64,000 nt of DNA, taken from assembly GCF_010548375.1 (NCBI RefSeq), contig NZ_JAAGLY010000025.1, positions 1-64,000 on the forward strand, given 5' to 3'. Below, one piece after another: positions 16,088-23,863 of this stretch. Numbering within the stretch: the stretch's first letter is position 1; each line of letters begins with the position of its first letter. The notes under the pieces are model-generated. The model made no database searches, was not told the DNA's origin, and worked only from the letters and a program-made list of their open reading frames with translations. A program made the translations under genes and the position numbers. This stretch comes from Streptomyces sp. SID13726. Its GTDB lineage: Bacteria; Actinomycetota; Actinomycetes; Streptomycetales; Streptomycetaceae.

Positions 16088-16732
16088 GTGCCCCCACAAC
16101 CGCCTCACGGCATCTTCGACACGACCCTTTGCGTGGAGGAACTGCGGGACGCCCTCGCCGTCCACGGCATCACGCTGCCCTCACTGCGGCCGTCCGGCCT
16201 CGTCGTCCTCGGCAGTTGTACCGTCCCGACGGCGCGGATACTGGCCGCTGCGCTGCGGGGAGACCGCCGCGCATCCACTCCGGCCGCTCTCGACGTTCGC
16301 GTCCTCGCCGTCCCCGAGGTCGTCGCCGACCTGCGTCGATCCGTACGGCGGTACCTGGGGTCCGCTTGCGGCGAAGTCCAGCTGTGTGTCACGGAGTTGG
16401 TCGCCAATGTCGTACGGCATGTGGGGGAGGGGACCCCAATCCAGGTGCGGGTGGCGTGCGTGGCCTGTGACCGGGTCCGTGTCGAGGTCACCGATCCCGA
16501 CGCGCGGGCCCTGCCGGTGCTGCTGCGTGCCGCCGTTGACGAGGAGGCCGGGCGCGGGCTCGCGCTGCTGGACGCCGTGGCGCTGCGGTGGGGTGTGGAG
16601 CAGCGGGCTCAGGACAAGACGGTGTGGTGTGAGCTGCCCTGGCCGGAGTCGGAGTCGGAGTCGGAGTCGAGGTCGGGGGCGGAGGGACTCACGCGCCCCG
16701 TGTCTCCCGCATACCGGCGAGCCACGACATGA
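16088..16732 (+). CDS. RsbW-like ATP-binding protein (HATPase)
   Basis: 214 aa, GTG start. The C-terminal part is a GHKL ATPase of the anti-sigma type: N-box ELVANVVRH, G1 box VEVTDPD, G2 box GRGLALLDA. The first 70 residues form a variable N-terminal extension and the last 30 are Ser/Glu-rich. Such proteins accompany XRE/DUF397 pairs throughout Streptomyces and may phosphorylate or sequester partners, but the kinase activity of these orphans is mostly untested. Divergent from the XRE gene and convergent with afsS. Confidence 0.85.
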   Translation: MPPQPPHGIFDTTLCVEELRDALAVHGITLPSLRPSGLVVLGSCTVPTARILAAALRGDRRASTPAALDVRVLAVPEVVADLRRSVRRYLGSACGEVQLCVTELVANVVRHVGEGTPIQVRVACVACDRVRVEVTDPDARALPVLLRAAVDEEAGRGLALLDAVALRWGVEQRAQDKTVWCELPWPESESESESRSGAEGLTRPVSPAYRRATT

Positions 16733-16795
16733 CTCGGCCGCGACGGCTCCCCCTCCGCGCCGCCGCGGCCGCTCCCCGTGCGTGGAAAGTCGTAG

Positions 16796-16984
16796 TCAGG
16801 CCTTCTCGTCCGTGGCGTGGTTGTCCAGCGGCTTGACCGTGCCGTCCGTCGCGGCGGCGGCCAGGGTGACGACCTTCTCGGCGCCCGTGGCGTGGTTGTC
16901 GAGCGTGGTGACCTCGTCCTCGGTCCCCGTGGCGTGGTTGTCCAGCGGCTTGACGGTGCCGTCCTGCTTCTCGGATTCACTCAT
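16796..16984 (-). CDS. afsS: AfsS (AfsR2), small sigma-like activator of antibiotic synthesis
   Basis: 62 aa with three copies of LDNHAT at residues 14-19, 28-33 and 53-58. AfsS of S. coelicolor is a 63-aa protein with the same repeat, encoded directly downstream of afsR on the same strand, as here. It is a pleiotropic enhancer of secondary metabolism whose biochemical mechanism is unknown. The first and third repeat units share 36 of 37 bases at DNA level (16811-16847 and 16928-16964), so the repeat number may change by slippage or recombination. Transcription should depend on phosphorylated AfsR at the box near 17150-17168. Confidence 0.88.
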   Translation of the reverse strand: MSESEKQDGTVKPLDNHATGTEDEVTTLDNHATGAEKVVTLAAAATDGTVKPLDNHATDEKA

Positions 16985-17016
16985 GGGTGGTGACTCTCCC
17001 GATTCTGTGATGGGCG

Positions 17017-17058
17017 ATGCCCGCCCGGCGACTCCCCCGAGGGCCGCCGGGCGGGCAT
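17017..17058 (-). other. Strong hairpin in the afsS leader
   Basis: A perfect 14-bp inverted repeat (ATGCCCGCCCGGCG with its complement) around a 14-base loop lies between the presumed afsS promoter and its start, 33 bases before the ATG. It could attenuate afsS, stabilise its mRNA, or end afsR readthrough. There is no T-run. Confidence 0.6.
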
Positions 17059-17149
17059 GTCAGGGTCGGTAACCCTAGCGATGGAGACCACCGCTGACCC
17101 GTCTGCCCCCCGACGCGACGGATCGACACGCAGAGCATGTCGTGCGGCG

Positions 17150-17168
17150 ATAAACGAACGATGAACGT
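17150..17168 (-). promoter_or_regulatory. Probable AfsR/PhoP binding site of the afsS promoter
   Basis: On the minus strand the direct repeats GTTCATC and GTTCGTT stand side by side, about 170 bases before afsS. This resembles the S. coelicolor afsS promoter site, where AfsR binds and competes with PhoP. A CATGCT hexamer follows at a spacing suited to a -10. Assignment rests on recall of that site. Confidence 0.6.
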
Positions 17169-17195
17169 CCGCACGCGTGTACGGCCGCGGGTCCG

Positions 17196-17231
17196 GCACC
17201 GGTACCTGCACCGGTACCTGCACCGACACCG
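17196..17231. repeat. 12-bp tandem repeat just after afsR
   Basis: GCACCGGTACCT occurs twice in tandem, followed by the related GCACCGACACCG, between the afsR stop and the afsS promoter site. No function is evident. Confidence 0.55.
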
Positions 17232-17261
17232 GCAGGCGGTCGGTGGGAGGGTTTGCCCTGA

Positions 17262-20200
17262 TCAGGGCCGCCCCACCGGCCGTCCCCGCTCCTGCGCGGC
17301 GCCCGACGGGCCCAGCAGAAGCCGTACGTCGGCCGCCTCCGGTGAGCCCAGTTGCTCGAAGATGCCGAGGGCCTCCTGCCAGCAGGCCTCCGCCCGGCCG
17401 GGCTGTCCGAGTCCGCTGAGGGCGCGGCCGAGGACCGTCAGGACGTTGCCGCGCCGCCACTCGCCGCCGATGCCCCGCAGCACCGCGAGGGCCTGCTCGG
17501 TCAGTGCGGCGGTCTGCGCGGGTCGGTGGCCGACGAGGTGGGCCTCGGCGAGCCGGAAGAGGGTCATGCCCTCCCAGAGCCGCTGGCGGCTGTCCCGGAA
17601 CACCTCCAGGGCCTCCGTCAGCCGGTCCACGGCCGTGTCCAGCCGCCCCTGCCCGGTGAGCGCGAGGCCGAGCGCGTACCGGCCGTTCGCGCCGCGCAGG
17701 GTGTGGCCGAGACGGTCGTAGATGACGATGCCCTGCTGGGCCAGTTCCACGGCGCTGGTGCTCTGCCCCATGGCCAGGTGGATCCGGGAGAGGTTGCACA
17801 GCGCGCTGGCCTCGCCCGCGAGGTTTCGGTCGAGCCGGAAGCTCTCGATGGCCTCCTTGAGGCACGCCTCGCCCTCGGCGTGCCGCCCCTGGTAGAGGGC
17901 GATGATGCCCCGGTCGTTGGCGGCCCAGCAGCCGGCCACCAGGTCGTCGGCCGCGCGGGCGAGGTCCATGGCCAGCTGGGCTTCCGCGTCGGCGTGCTCG
18001 AAGCGGCCGGCGACGAGATGGACGTTGGTGAGGGTGGTGAGCGCACGCGCGCGTGTGCGCGGTTCGTCCGCCGCGTCGGCCGCGTCCCGCAGGGCGAGGG
18101 CGGCCACCTCGTACTGCTTGGAGTTGGCGCCGGACTCGGCCAGGTCCTTCGCCACCCACAGCAGGTCCACCGCGCGCCGCAGCAGGGCCCCCTTCGCGCA
18201 CTGCTGGACGAAGGCGAGCAGGGCGTTGGCCTCCGCGTACAGCCAGTCCTGTGCGGTGTGGCGGTCCGCGAACGACAGCCCGGGGTGGCGGATCTCCTCC
18301 AGGTGCTCCACCAGCCGGTCGCCGGGCCGCTCGATGGCGTACACGGCCGCCGCGCTCGCGAGGTAGAAGTCCAGCAGCCGCGACAGCGCGGCCTCACGCT
18401 CGCTGGGCGGCCACTCGTCGCGTTCGGCGCACGCACGCGCGTAGAGGCGTACGAGATCGTGGAACCGGTAGCGGCCGGGCGCCGCCGACTCCAGGAGTGA
18501 GGTGTCGACCAGGGCCTCCAGGAGGTCCTCGGTGTCCTCGGTGGGCAGGTCGAGTACGGCGGCCGCGGCGGCCAGCGAGATGTCGGGGCCGTCGGCGAGG
18601 CCGAGGAGGCGGAAGGCGCGGGCCTGGGCCGGTTCCAGGGCGCCGTAGCCGAGTTCGAAGGTGGCCTTGACGGCGAGGTCGCCGGCCTGGAGCTCGTCGA
18701 GGCGGCGGCGTTCGTCGGCGAGTTTCGCGGCGAGGACGGAGACGGTCCAGGTGCGGCGGGCGGCGAGGCGGGAGGCGGCGATGCGGATGGCCAGCGGGAG
18801 GAAGCCGCAGGCGGCGACCACGTCGAGGGCGGCCTCGCGCTCGGCGGCGACCCGCTCCGCGCCGACGATCTTCGTGAACAGCTGGAGCGCCTCGTCGGGG
18901 GACATGACGTCGAGGTCGACGAGGACGCCGTCGGCGAGGCCGACCATGCGGACGCGGGAGGTGACCAGGGCCGCGCAGCCCTCGGTGCCGGGCAGCAGGG
19001 GGCGTACCTGGGCCGCGTCGCGGGCGTTGTCGAGCAGCACGAGGATCCGGCGGCCGTCGAGGACCGAGCGGTAGAGGGCGGACCGCTCCTGGAGGGAGTC
19101 CGGTATCGCGGAGTCGGGGGTGCCGAGGGCTCTGAGGAAGGCGCCGAGGACGGTCTCCGGTTCGGCGGCGAGAGAGCCTGCGCCCTGGAGGTCGACGTAC
19201 AACTGCCCGTCGGGGAAGGCGGATCGGGCCTGGTGGGCCACGTGCACGGCCAGCGTGGTCTTGCCGACGCCGCCGATGCCGGCCAGCGCGGAGACCGCCA
19301 TCACCCGGCCCTCGGAGCCGGAGGCGAGGACCTCGCTGAGTTCGGTGACGAAGGAGGCGCGGCCGGTGAAGTCCGGGACGGTCGCCGGGAGTTGGGCGGG
19401 GCGGACCGGGGCGGCGACGGGTTCGGGCTGCGGGGAGGAGGGCTCGGCGAGGCCGGGGTCGGCCTGGAGGATGCGCTGCTGGAGTTCGCGCAGGCCGGGG
19501 CGGGGGTCGACGCCGAGTTCGTCGGCGAGCAGGCGGCGGGTGTCGGCGTAGACCGCGAGGGCCTCGGCCTGGCGCCCTGAGCGGTACAGGGCCAGCATGA
19601 GGAGTTCCCTGAGCCGCTCGCGCAGGGGGTGTTCGGCGGTCAGCGCGGTCAACTCCGAGACGGCCTCGGCGTGACAGCCCTGCTCCAGGTCCATGTCGAG
19701 GCGGGTTTCGAGGAGTTGCAGCCGCCACTCCTCAAGGCGCACGCGTTGTGCCTCGGCGTACGGCCCGGGTACGCCGGCCAGCACCTCGCCGTCCCACAGG
19801 GCCAGCGCGCGGCCGAGCACGTCCCGGGCGTGGCACAGGTCCCCGGCGTTCTTGGCCCTCTCCGCCTCGGTGGCCAGCTCCTGGGCGGCGGCGAGATCCA
19901 GCGCGTCCTCGCGCAGTCCCCGGATCGCGTACCCGCCGGACTCGCTCACCAGGACCCCGGGGTCGAGGACCTTCCGCAGCCGCGAGGCGTACGTCCGCAG
20001 CGCGGCCAGCGCCTGCGACGGGGACTCCTCGCCCCACAGGGCGTCGATCAGCTCACTCGCGGTCGCCGTCCGCCCGGCGCGCAGCAGAAGAGCGGCGAGC
20101 AGGGCGCGCTGCTGAGGCGACCCGGTGTTCAGCAACTCCCCGCCCCGCCAGGCCCGCACGGGCCCGAGCACACAGAAGCGGAGGAGGGCGGCCTCCTGGC

Positions 20201-20312
20201 CCTCGGGTCGGCTGTCTCCGGCGCTCACGGGGGTACCCGAGTGCGCCGTGTCCCCGGCCCCCGCCGGGGAGCCGGGTCGCCTCTGCTCCGGTACCCGCGG
20301 TACACCGTCCAT
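17262..20312 (-). CDS. afsR: AfsR, SARP-type global regulator of secondary metabolism
   Basis: 1016 aa (AfsR of S. coelicolor is 993). Order: short Pro/Gly tail; OmpR-like winged helix (about 45-130, LRFCVLGPVRAW to the RKVL segment); bacterial transcriptional activation domain (about 135-285, ending in DPRPGLRELQQRIL); NB-ARC ATPase with P-loop AGIGGVGKTT, Walker B RILVLLDN and GLPL-type FLPLAI; then C-terminal TPR-like helices. AfsR is phosphorylated on Ser/Thr by AfsK and other kinases, hydrolyses ATP and activates afsS. afsS follows 277 bases downstream on the same strand. Start chosen at ATG 20312, with GGGGGA at 5 bases and MDGVPRVPEQRR matching the known N-terminus. Confidence 0.93.
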   Translation of the reverse strand: MDGVPRVPEQRRPGSPAGAGDTAHSGTPVSAGDSRPEGQEAALLRFCVLGPVRAWRGGELLNTGSPQQRALLAALLLRAGRTATASELIDALWGEESPSQALAALRTYASRLRKVLDPGVLVSESGGYAIRGLREDALDLAAAQELATEAERAKNAGDLCHARDVLGRALALWDGEVLAGVPGPYAEAQRVRLEEWRLQLLETRLDMDLEQGCHAEAVSELTALTAEHPLRERLRELLMLALYRSGRQAEALAVYADTRRLLADELGVDPRPGLRELQQRILQADPGLAEPSSPQPEPVAAPVRPAQLPATVPDFTGRASFVTELSEVLASGSEGRVMAVSALAGIGGVGKTTLAVHVAHQARSAFPDGQLYVDLQGAGSLAAEPETVLGAFLRALGTPDSAIPDSLQERSALYRSVLDGRRILVLLDNARDAAQVRPLLPGTEGCAALVTSRVRMVGLADGVLVDLDVMSPDEALQLFTKIVGAERVAAEREAALDVVAACGFLPLAIRIAASRLAARRTWTVSVLAAKLADERRRLDELQAGDLAVKATFELGYGALEPAQARAFRLLGLADGPDISLAAAAAVLDLPTEDTEDLLEALVDTSLLESAAPGRYRFHDLVRLYARACAERDEWPPSEREAALSRLLDFYLASAAAVYAIERPGDRLVEHLEEIRHPGLSFADRHTAQDWLYAEANALLAFVQQCAKGALLRRAVDLLWVAKDLAESGANSKQYEVAALALRDAADAADEPRTRARALTTLTNVHLVAGRFEHADAEAQLAMDLARAADDLVAGCWAANDRGIIALYQGRHAEGEACLKEAIESFRLDRNLAGEASALCNLSRIHLAMGQSTSAVELAQQGIVIYDRLGHTLRGANGRYALGLALTGQGRLDTAVDRLTEALEVFRDSRQRLWEGMTLFRLAEAHLVGHRPAQTAALTEQALAVLRGIGGEWRRGNVLTVLGRALSGLGQPGRAEACWQEALGIFEQLGSPEAADVRLLLGPSGAAQERGRPVGRP

Positions 20313-20467
20313 CGCCGTCCCCCTAGGGCCTGTTTACAACCCAGTCAGTTTGCCTTGTCCGCGGCGGATGCGTCAGCTGTGGAGAGCGTGATCACAGGTG
20401 GGCACGCGGGAAATCACAAGGCCCTCACCCGGTCTCCGCACGCTTTCGCACGGGGGGCGGCCGGGGC

Positions 20468-20925
20468 GGGGGGCGTGTGCGGAGTCGTCGGGGGTCGTGC
20501 GTGGAGCTGTCCGGGGGCGTGTGCGGAGTCGTCGGGGGTCGTGCGTGGAGCTGTCCGGGGGCGTGTGCGGAGTCATCGGGGGTCGTGCGTGGAGCTGTCC
20601 GGGGGCGTGTGCGGAGTCATCGGGGGTCGTGCGTGGAGCTGTCCGGGGGCGTGTGCGGAGTCATCGGGGGTCGTGCGTGGAGCTGTCCGGGGGCTGTGCG
20701 CGGAGTCATCGGGAGCCGCGCGCGGAGCTGTCGGGGGCCGTGCGCGGAGTCATCGGGAGCCGCACGCGGAGCTGTCCGGGGCCGTGCGCGGAGTCATCGG
20801 GAGCCGCACGCGGAGCTGCCGGGGTTCGCGCGCGGAGTCAGCGAGAGCCGTACACGGCGTCATCGGCGGCCGTGCGCGGAGTCAGCGGGAGCCGTACGCG
20901 AAGCCATCGGGGACCGTACACGGAG
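20468..20925. repeat. 22-bp minisatellite, about 21 units
   Basis: Units alternate between GGGGGTCGTGCGTGGAGCTG plus TCC and GGGGGCGTGTGCGGAGTCRTC, giving a 44-bp higher-order repeat. The first five 44-bp copies are nearly identical and the later ones diverge step by step toward the amidohydrolase operator. The 22-bp period is close to two helical turns. It lies between the divergent afsR and amidohydrolase promoters. Confidence 0.9.
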
Positions 20926-20954
20926 CTGACGGGTCGTCAGATCGGCGCTACCGT
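20926..20954 (+). promoter_or_regulatory. Operator and -10 of the amidohydrolase operon
   Basis: The palindrome CTGAC-GGGTC-GTCAG (20926-20940) is followed by ATCGGCGC and TACCGT (20949-20954), a good -10. The ATG lies 7 bases after that hexamer, so the transcript is probably leaderless. The same operator, spacer and -10 order appears at 25540-25569. Confidence 0.75.
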
Positions 20955-20961
20955 GAGCGGC

Positions 20962-22191
20962 ATGGAGACCACGACGGCACTTCCGAAGATCATCTCCGTC
21001 GACGACCACACGGTGGAGCCCGCCGATGTCTGGCAGAGCCGGCTCCCGAAGAAGTACCTCGACACCGGGCCCCGGATAGTCCGCGCGCCGCTGAAGGAGA
21101 TCAGCTTCCTCGGCGGCCGGTTCCGGCCCGTGATGGGCGCCCCCGGCGACGAGGGCCCGCTCGGCGACTGGTGGCTCTACGAGGACCTCCGCCGCCCCCT
21201 CACCCGCCTCGACACCGCCGTCGGCTACAGCAGGGACGAGATCAAGCTGGAGGTCATCACCTACCAGCAGATGCGCCCCGGCTCCTTCGACGTCCCCGCC
21301 CGCCTCGCCGACATGGACGTCAACCACGTCCAGTCCGCGGTCTGCTTCCCCACCTTCCCGCGCTTCTGCGGCCAGACCTTCACCGAGGCCAAGGACCACG
21401 ACCTCGGGCTGCTGTGCGTCCAGGCCTACAACGACTGGATGGTGGAGGAGTGGTGCGGCCCGCAGGCGCAGGGACGGCTCATCCCGCTCACCCTCATCCC
21501 GCTGTGGGACGCCGAGTTGGCCGCCGCCGAGGTACGGCGCAACGCGGCCCGCGGGGTCCGGGCCGTCGCCTTCTCCGAGATACCCCCGCACCTGGGCCTG
21601 CCCTCCGTCCACTCCGACGACTGGGACCCCTTCCTCGCCGCCTGCGACGAGACCGGCACCGTCGTCGCGATGCACATCGGCTCCAGCAGCCGTATGCCGT
21701 CCACGTCCAAGGACGCGCCGCCCGCGGTCGGTTCGACGATCACCTTCGCCAACTGCTGCTTCTCCATGGTCGACTGGCTGATGAGCGGCAAGTTCGAGCG
21801 CTTCCCCAACCTCAAGGTGATGTACGCCGAGGGCCAGATCGGCTGGATCCCCTACATCCTGGAGCGCGCCGACGTCGTCTGGGAGGAGAACCGCGGCTGG
21901 GGCGGCGTCGCCGACAGGGTCCACCGCCCGCCGTCCGAGCTGTTCGCCGAGCACGTCTACGGCTGCTTCTTCGACGACGCCTTCGGGCTCAGGAACCTCG
22001 ACTCGATCGGCGTCGGCAACGTCCTCTACGAGACCGACTACCCCCACTCCGACTCCACCTGGCCCAAGTCCCGCGAGGTCGGCGAGGCCCAGATGGGCCA
22101 CCTGGACCCCGAGGTGGTCGAGCGGATCGTCCGCGGCAACGCGATCGACCTGCTCGGGCTCACCCCCGAGGGGCTGTGGAGCCGTCCATGA
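20962..22191 (+). CDS. Amidohydrolase-2 family metal-dependent hydrolase or decarboxylase
   Basis: 409 aa TIM-barrel protein of the ACMSD/amidohydrolase-2 family. Metal-ligand positions show in VDDHTVEP near the N-terminus, MHIGSSS in the middle and ETDYPHSDS near the end. Family members hydrolyse cyclic amides or lactones, or decarboxylate aromatic acids; this branch often occurs with acyl-CoA genes in actinobacteria. The frame is open upstream through the minisatellite, but the real start is ATG 20962, just after the promoter. Its stop overlaps the next start as ATGA, so the two genes form an operon. Confidence 0.85.
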   Translation: METTTALPKIISVDDHTVEPADVWQSRLPKKYLDTGPRIVRAPLKEISFLGGRFRPVMGAPGDEGPLGDWWLYEDLRRPLTRLDTAVGYSRDEIKLEVITYQQMRPGSFDVPARLADMDVNHVQSAVCFPTFPRFCGQTFTEAKDHDLGLLCVQAYNDWMVEEWCGPQAQGRLIPLTLIPLWDAELAAAEVRRNAARGVRAVAFSEIPPHLGLPSVHSDDWDPFLAACDETGTVVAMHIGSSSRMPSTSKDAPPAVGSTITFANCCFSMVDWLMSGKFERFPNLKVMYAEGQIGWIPYILERADVVWEENRGWGGVADRVHRPPSELFAEHVYGCFFDDAFGLRNLDSIGVGNVLYETDYPHSDSTWPKSREVGEAQMGHLDPEVVERIVRGNAIDLLGLTPEGLWSRP

Positions 22192-23108
22192 GGTACGGCA
22201 TCCAGCTGCCCGTCCAGTCCCAGAGCACGATCTACGCCGAGCCCTGGGAGGCCGGTGCCGGTCCGGCGGACCTCGTGGCGATCGCCCGGGCCGCCGACCG
22301 CGCCGGGTTCGCGTACGTCGCCGCCTGCGACCACGTGGCGATCCCGCGCCGCCTCGCGCCCGCGATGAGCACGGTCTGGTACGACCCGGTCGCCACCCTC
22401 GCCCATCTGGCGGGGGTGACCGAACGGGTGCGGCTGCTCAGCCATGTGGCCGTCGTGGGGCTACGGCACCCCCTGCTCACCGCCAAGCAGTACGCCACCC
22501 TCGACCACCTGAGCGGCGGCCGGCTGATCCTCGGCGTCGGCGCGGGGCACGTCCAGGAGGAGTTCGAGGCGCTCGGCGTCGACTTCACCGCGCGCGGGGC
22601 CGTACTGGACGAGTCGATCGACGCCCTGAGGAGCGCTCTCGGCCCCGACGAGTTCCCCGAACACCACGGCAAGCTCTACGACTTCGAGGGACTCGGGCAG
22701 CGTCCGCGCCCCGCGCAGGCCCACGTCCCGCTGTGGGTCGGCGGCTCCTCCCCGGCCGCCGTCCGCCGGGCCGCCCTCAAGGGCGACGGCTGGCTGCCCC
22801 AGGGCGATCCCCGGGACCGGCTGCCCGAACAGATCGACCGGATACGGCGACTGCGGGACGAGGCGGGCCTGGACGGGCCGTTCGCCATCGGGGCCATCGC
22901 CGAGCCGCTGTACGTCGGCACGCCCGCGTGGGACGTGGGCCGCCGCACGCTCACCGGGACGCCGGCGGCCCTCGCCGAGTCGCTGCGGGCCTACCGCGCG
23001 ATGGGCGTGGACCAGATCCAGGTGCGGTTCCGCAGCCGGGCGGTGTCCGAACTCCTCGACCAGATCGAGCGGTTCGGCGCCGAGGTCGGTCTGTTATTGA
23101 AAGCTTGA
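22188..23108 (+). CDS. LLM-class F420-dependent oxidoreductase
   Basis: 306 aa luciferase-like TIM barrel. Typical segments: RAADRAGFAYVAACDHV, then ATLDHLSGGRLILGVGAG (cofactor phosphate region) and VPLWVGGSSPAAVRRAA. This subgroup uses coenzyme F420, whose FO-synthase gene lies at 38.5 kb. Overlaps the amidohydrolase stop by 4 bases, indicating coupled expression from the palindrome-controlled promoter. Substrate unknown; oxidation or reduction of the same compound handled by the amidohydrolase is the simple inference. Confidence 0.87.
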   Translation: MRYGIQLPVQSQSTIYAEPWEAGAGPADLVAIARAADRAGFAYVAACDHVAIPRRLAPAMSTVWYDPVATLAHLAGVTERVRLLSHVAVVGLRHPLLTAKQYATLDHLSGGRLILGVGAGHVQEEFEALGVDFTARGAVLDESIDALRSALGPDEFPEHHGKLYDFEGLGQRPRPAQAHVPLWVGGSSPAAVRRAALKGDGWLPQGDPRDRLPEQIDRIRRLRDEAGLDGPFAIGAIAEPLYVGTPAWDVGRRTLTGTPAALAESLRAYRAMGVDQIQVRFRSRAVSELLDQIERFGAEVGLLLKA

Positions 23109-23117
23109 ACAAGCTCC

Positions 23118-23164
23118 CGCCGGGCCGCGTATGTACGAACGTACGGACGTGACGGCCCCGGCGG
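23118..23164. terminator. Imperfect hairpin after the amidohydrolase-LLM operon
   Basis: CCGCCGGGCCG pairs with CGGCCCCGGCGG (one bulged C) across a 24-base loop that itself contains GTACGAACGTAC. It lies between the LLM stop and the LuxR-type start. Confidence 0.5.
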
Positions 23165-23175
23165 AAGGACCGTAA

Positions 23176-23856
23176 GTGCGCACCTCCGGCAACTCCCCCC
23201 ACGCTTCGACCCACTCTTCCCCTCACCCTTCCTCCCACCGCCTCTCCGTCGCCCTGGCCTGCGTGGACGGCGACTGGCCGCACGAGGACTGGCCGGCCGC
23301 GGACGACCCGTACGTGGGTCGGGTCGTCCGTCTGGCACGGCCCTTCCGGGTCCCGGCCGCCGTCGACGTGGTCATCCTGCGCTGCGACGAACCACTCGAC
23401 GCGCTCGGCGAGTTGACCGGCTCCGGTGCCCCCGTGATCGTGGTCAGCGGGCACCGGGACACGGAGACCGTCGTCGAGGTCTTCCGGCGCGGCGCGGGCT
23501 ATCTCGTCGAGGGCGACCACTGCACCTGCATGCTCTCCTCGGCCGTGGTCGGCGCCACCGTGGGACACACCTATCTCTCGCCGTCCGCCTGCGCCGCCCT
23601 GCGCGAGGGCGCCCGGCACACACCGGTCGCGGGCGAGGCCATCGAGCGGCTGCGCGCACTGCTCTCGCCGCGCGAACGCGAGGTGATGGAGCTGCTGTCG
23701 ACCGGGCTCGGCGCCCAGGAGATCGGGCTGCGGCTGAGGCTGAGCGAGAAGACCGTCCGCAACAACCTCAGCAACATCTACGCCAAACTCCACGCCCGCG
23801 GCAGCACGGACGCGGTCCTGCGCTGGCTGGGGGCCAAGCCCATGGTTCGCACCTGA
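23176..23856 (+). CDS. LuxR-family regulator with degenerate receiver-like domain
   Basis: 226 aa, GTG start after GGAAGG. Residues 160-220 form a GerE/LuxR helix-turn-helix: LSPREREVMELLSTGLG, EIGLRLRLSEKTVRNN, IYAKLHARG. The N-terminal 130 residues run like a CheY fold (VDVVILRCDEP, APVIVVSGH, FRRGAGYLVEGDH) but lack a clear acidic pocket and phosphorylatable Asp, so it is probably an atypical response regulator without phosphorelay. No kinase gene is adjacent. It lies just after the amidohydrolase-LLM operon and converges on the secreted pair; target genes unknown. Confidence 0.8.
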   Translation: MRTSGNSPHASTHSSPHPSSHRLSVALACVDGDWPHEDWPAADDPYVGRVVRLARPFRVPAAVDVVILRCDEPLDALGELTGSGAPVIVVSGHRDTETVVEVFRRGAGYLVEGDHCTCMLSSAVVGATVGHTYLSPSACAALREGARHTPVAGEAIERLRALLSPREREVMELLSTGLGAQEIGLRLRLSEKTVRNNLSNIYAKLHARGSTDAVLRWLGAKPMVRT

Positions 23857-23863
23857 GAACCCG

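Larger units (their letters stand above)
20313..20961. other. 649-bp gap: afsR promoter, minisatellite and operator
   Basis: From left to right it holds the afsR upstream region (20313-20467, with an 8-bp palindrome GTGATCAC near 20390), a 22-bp tandem repeat array (20468-20925), and the operator and -10 of the amidohydrolase operon (20926-20954). Frames run open through the repeats in all directions because of base composition; nothing there looks coding. Confidence 0.75.

Noticed and set aside
20468..20925. CRISPR array
   Set aside because: Units are contiguous with no unique spacers, and no cas gene is near.
20398..20961. N-terminal extension of the amidohydrolase through the minisatellite
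   Set aside because: The frame is open, but the translated part only repeats the 22-bp DNA in three frames, the promoter and operator lie inside it, and ATG 20962 matches the family start.
19629..23108. A 1159-codon open frame on the plus strand
   Set aside because: It runs antisense to afsR, through the repeats and into the LLM gene; only its last 306 codons are a real gene.
23176..23856. LuxR-type gene as the regulator of the CTGAC-N5-GTCAG regulon
   Set aside because: Nothing supports it: no copy of the palindrome lies in its own promoter, and the motif looks like a TetR/GntR-type site. Left open, not claimed.
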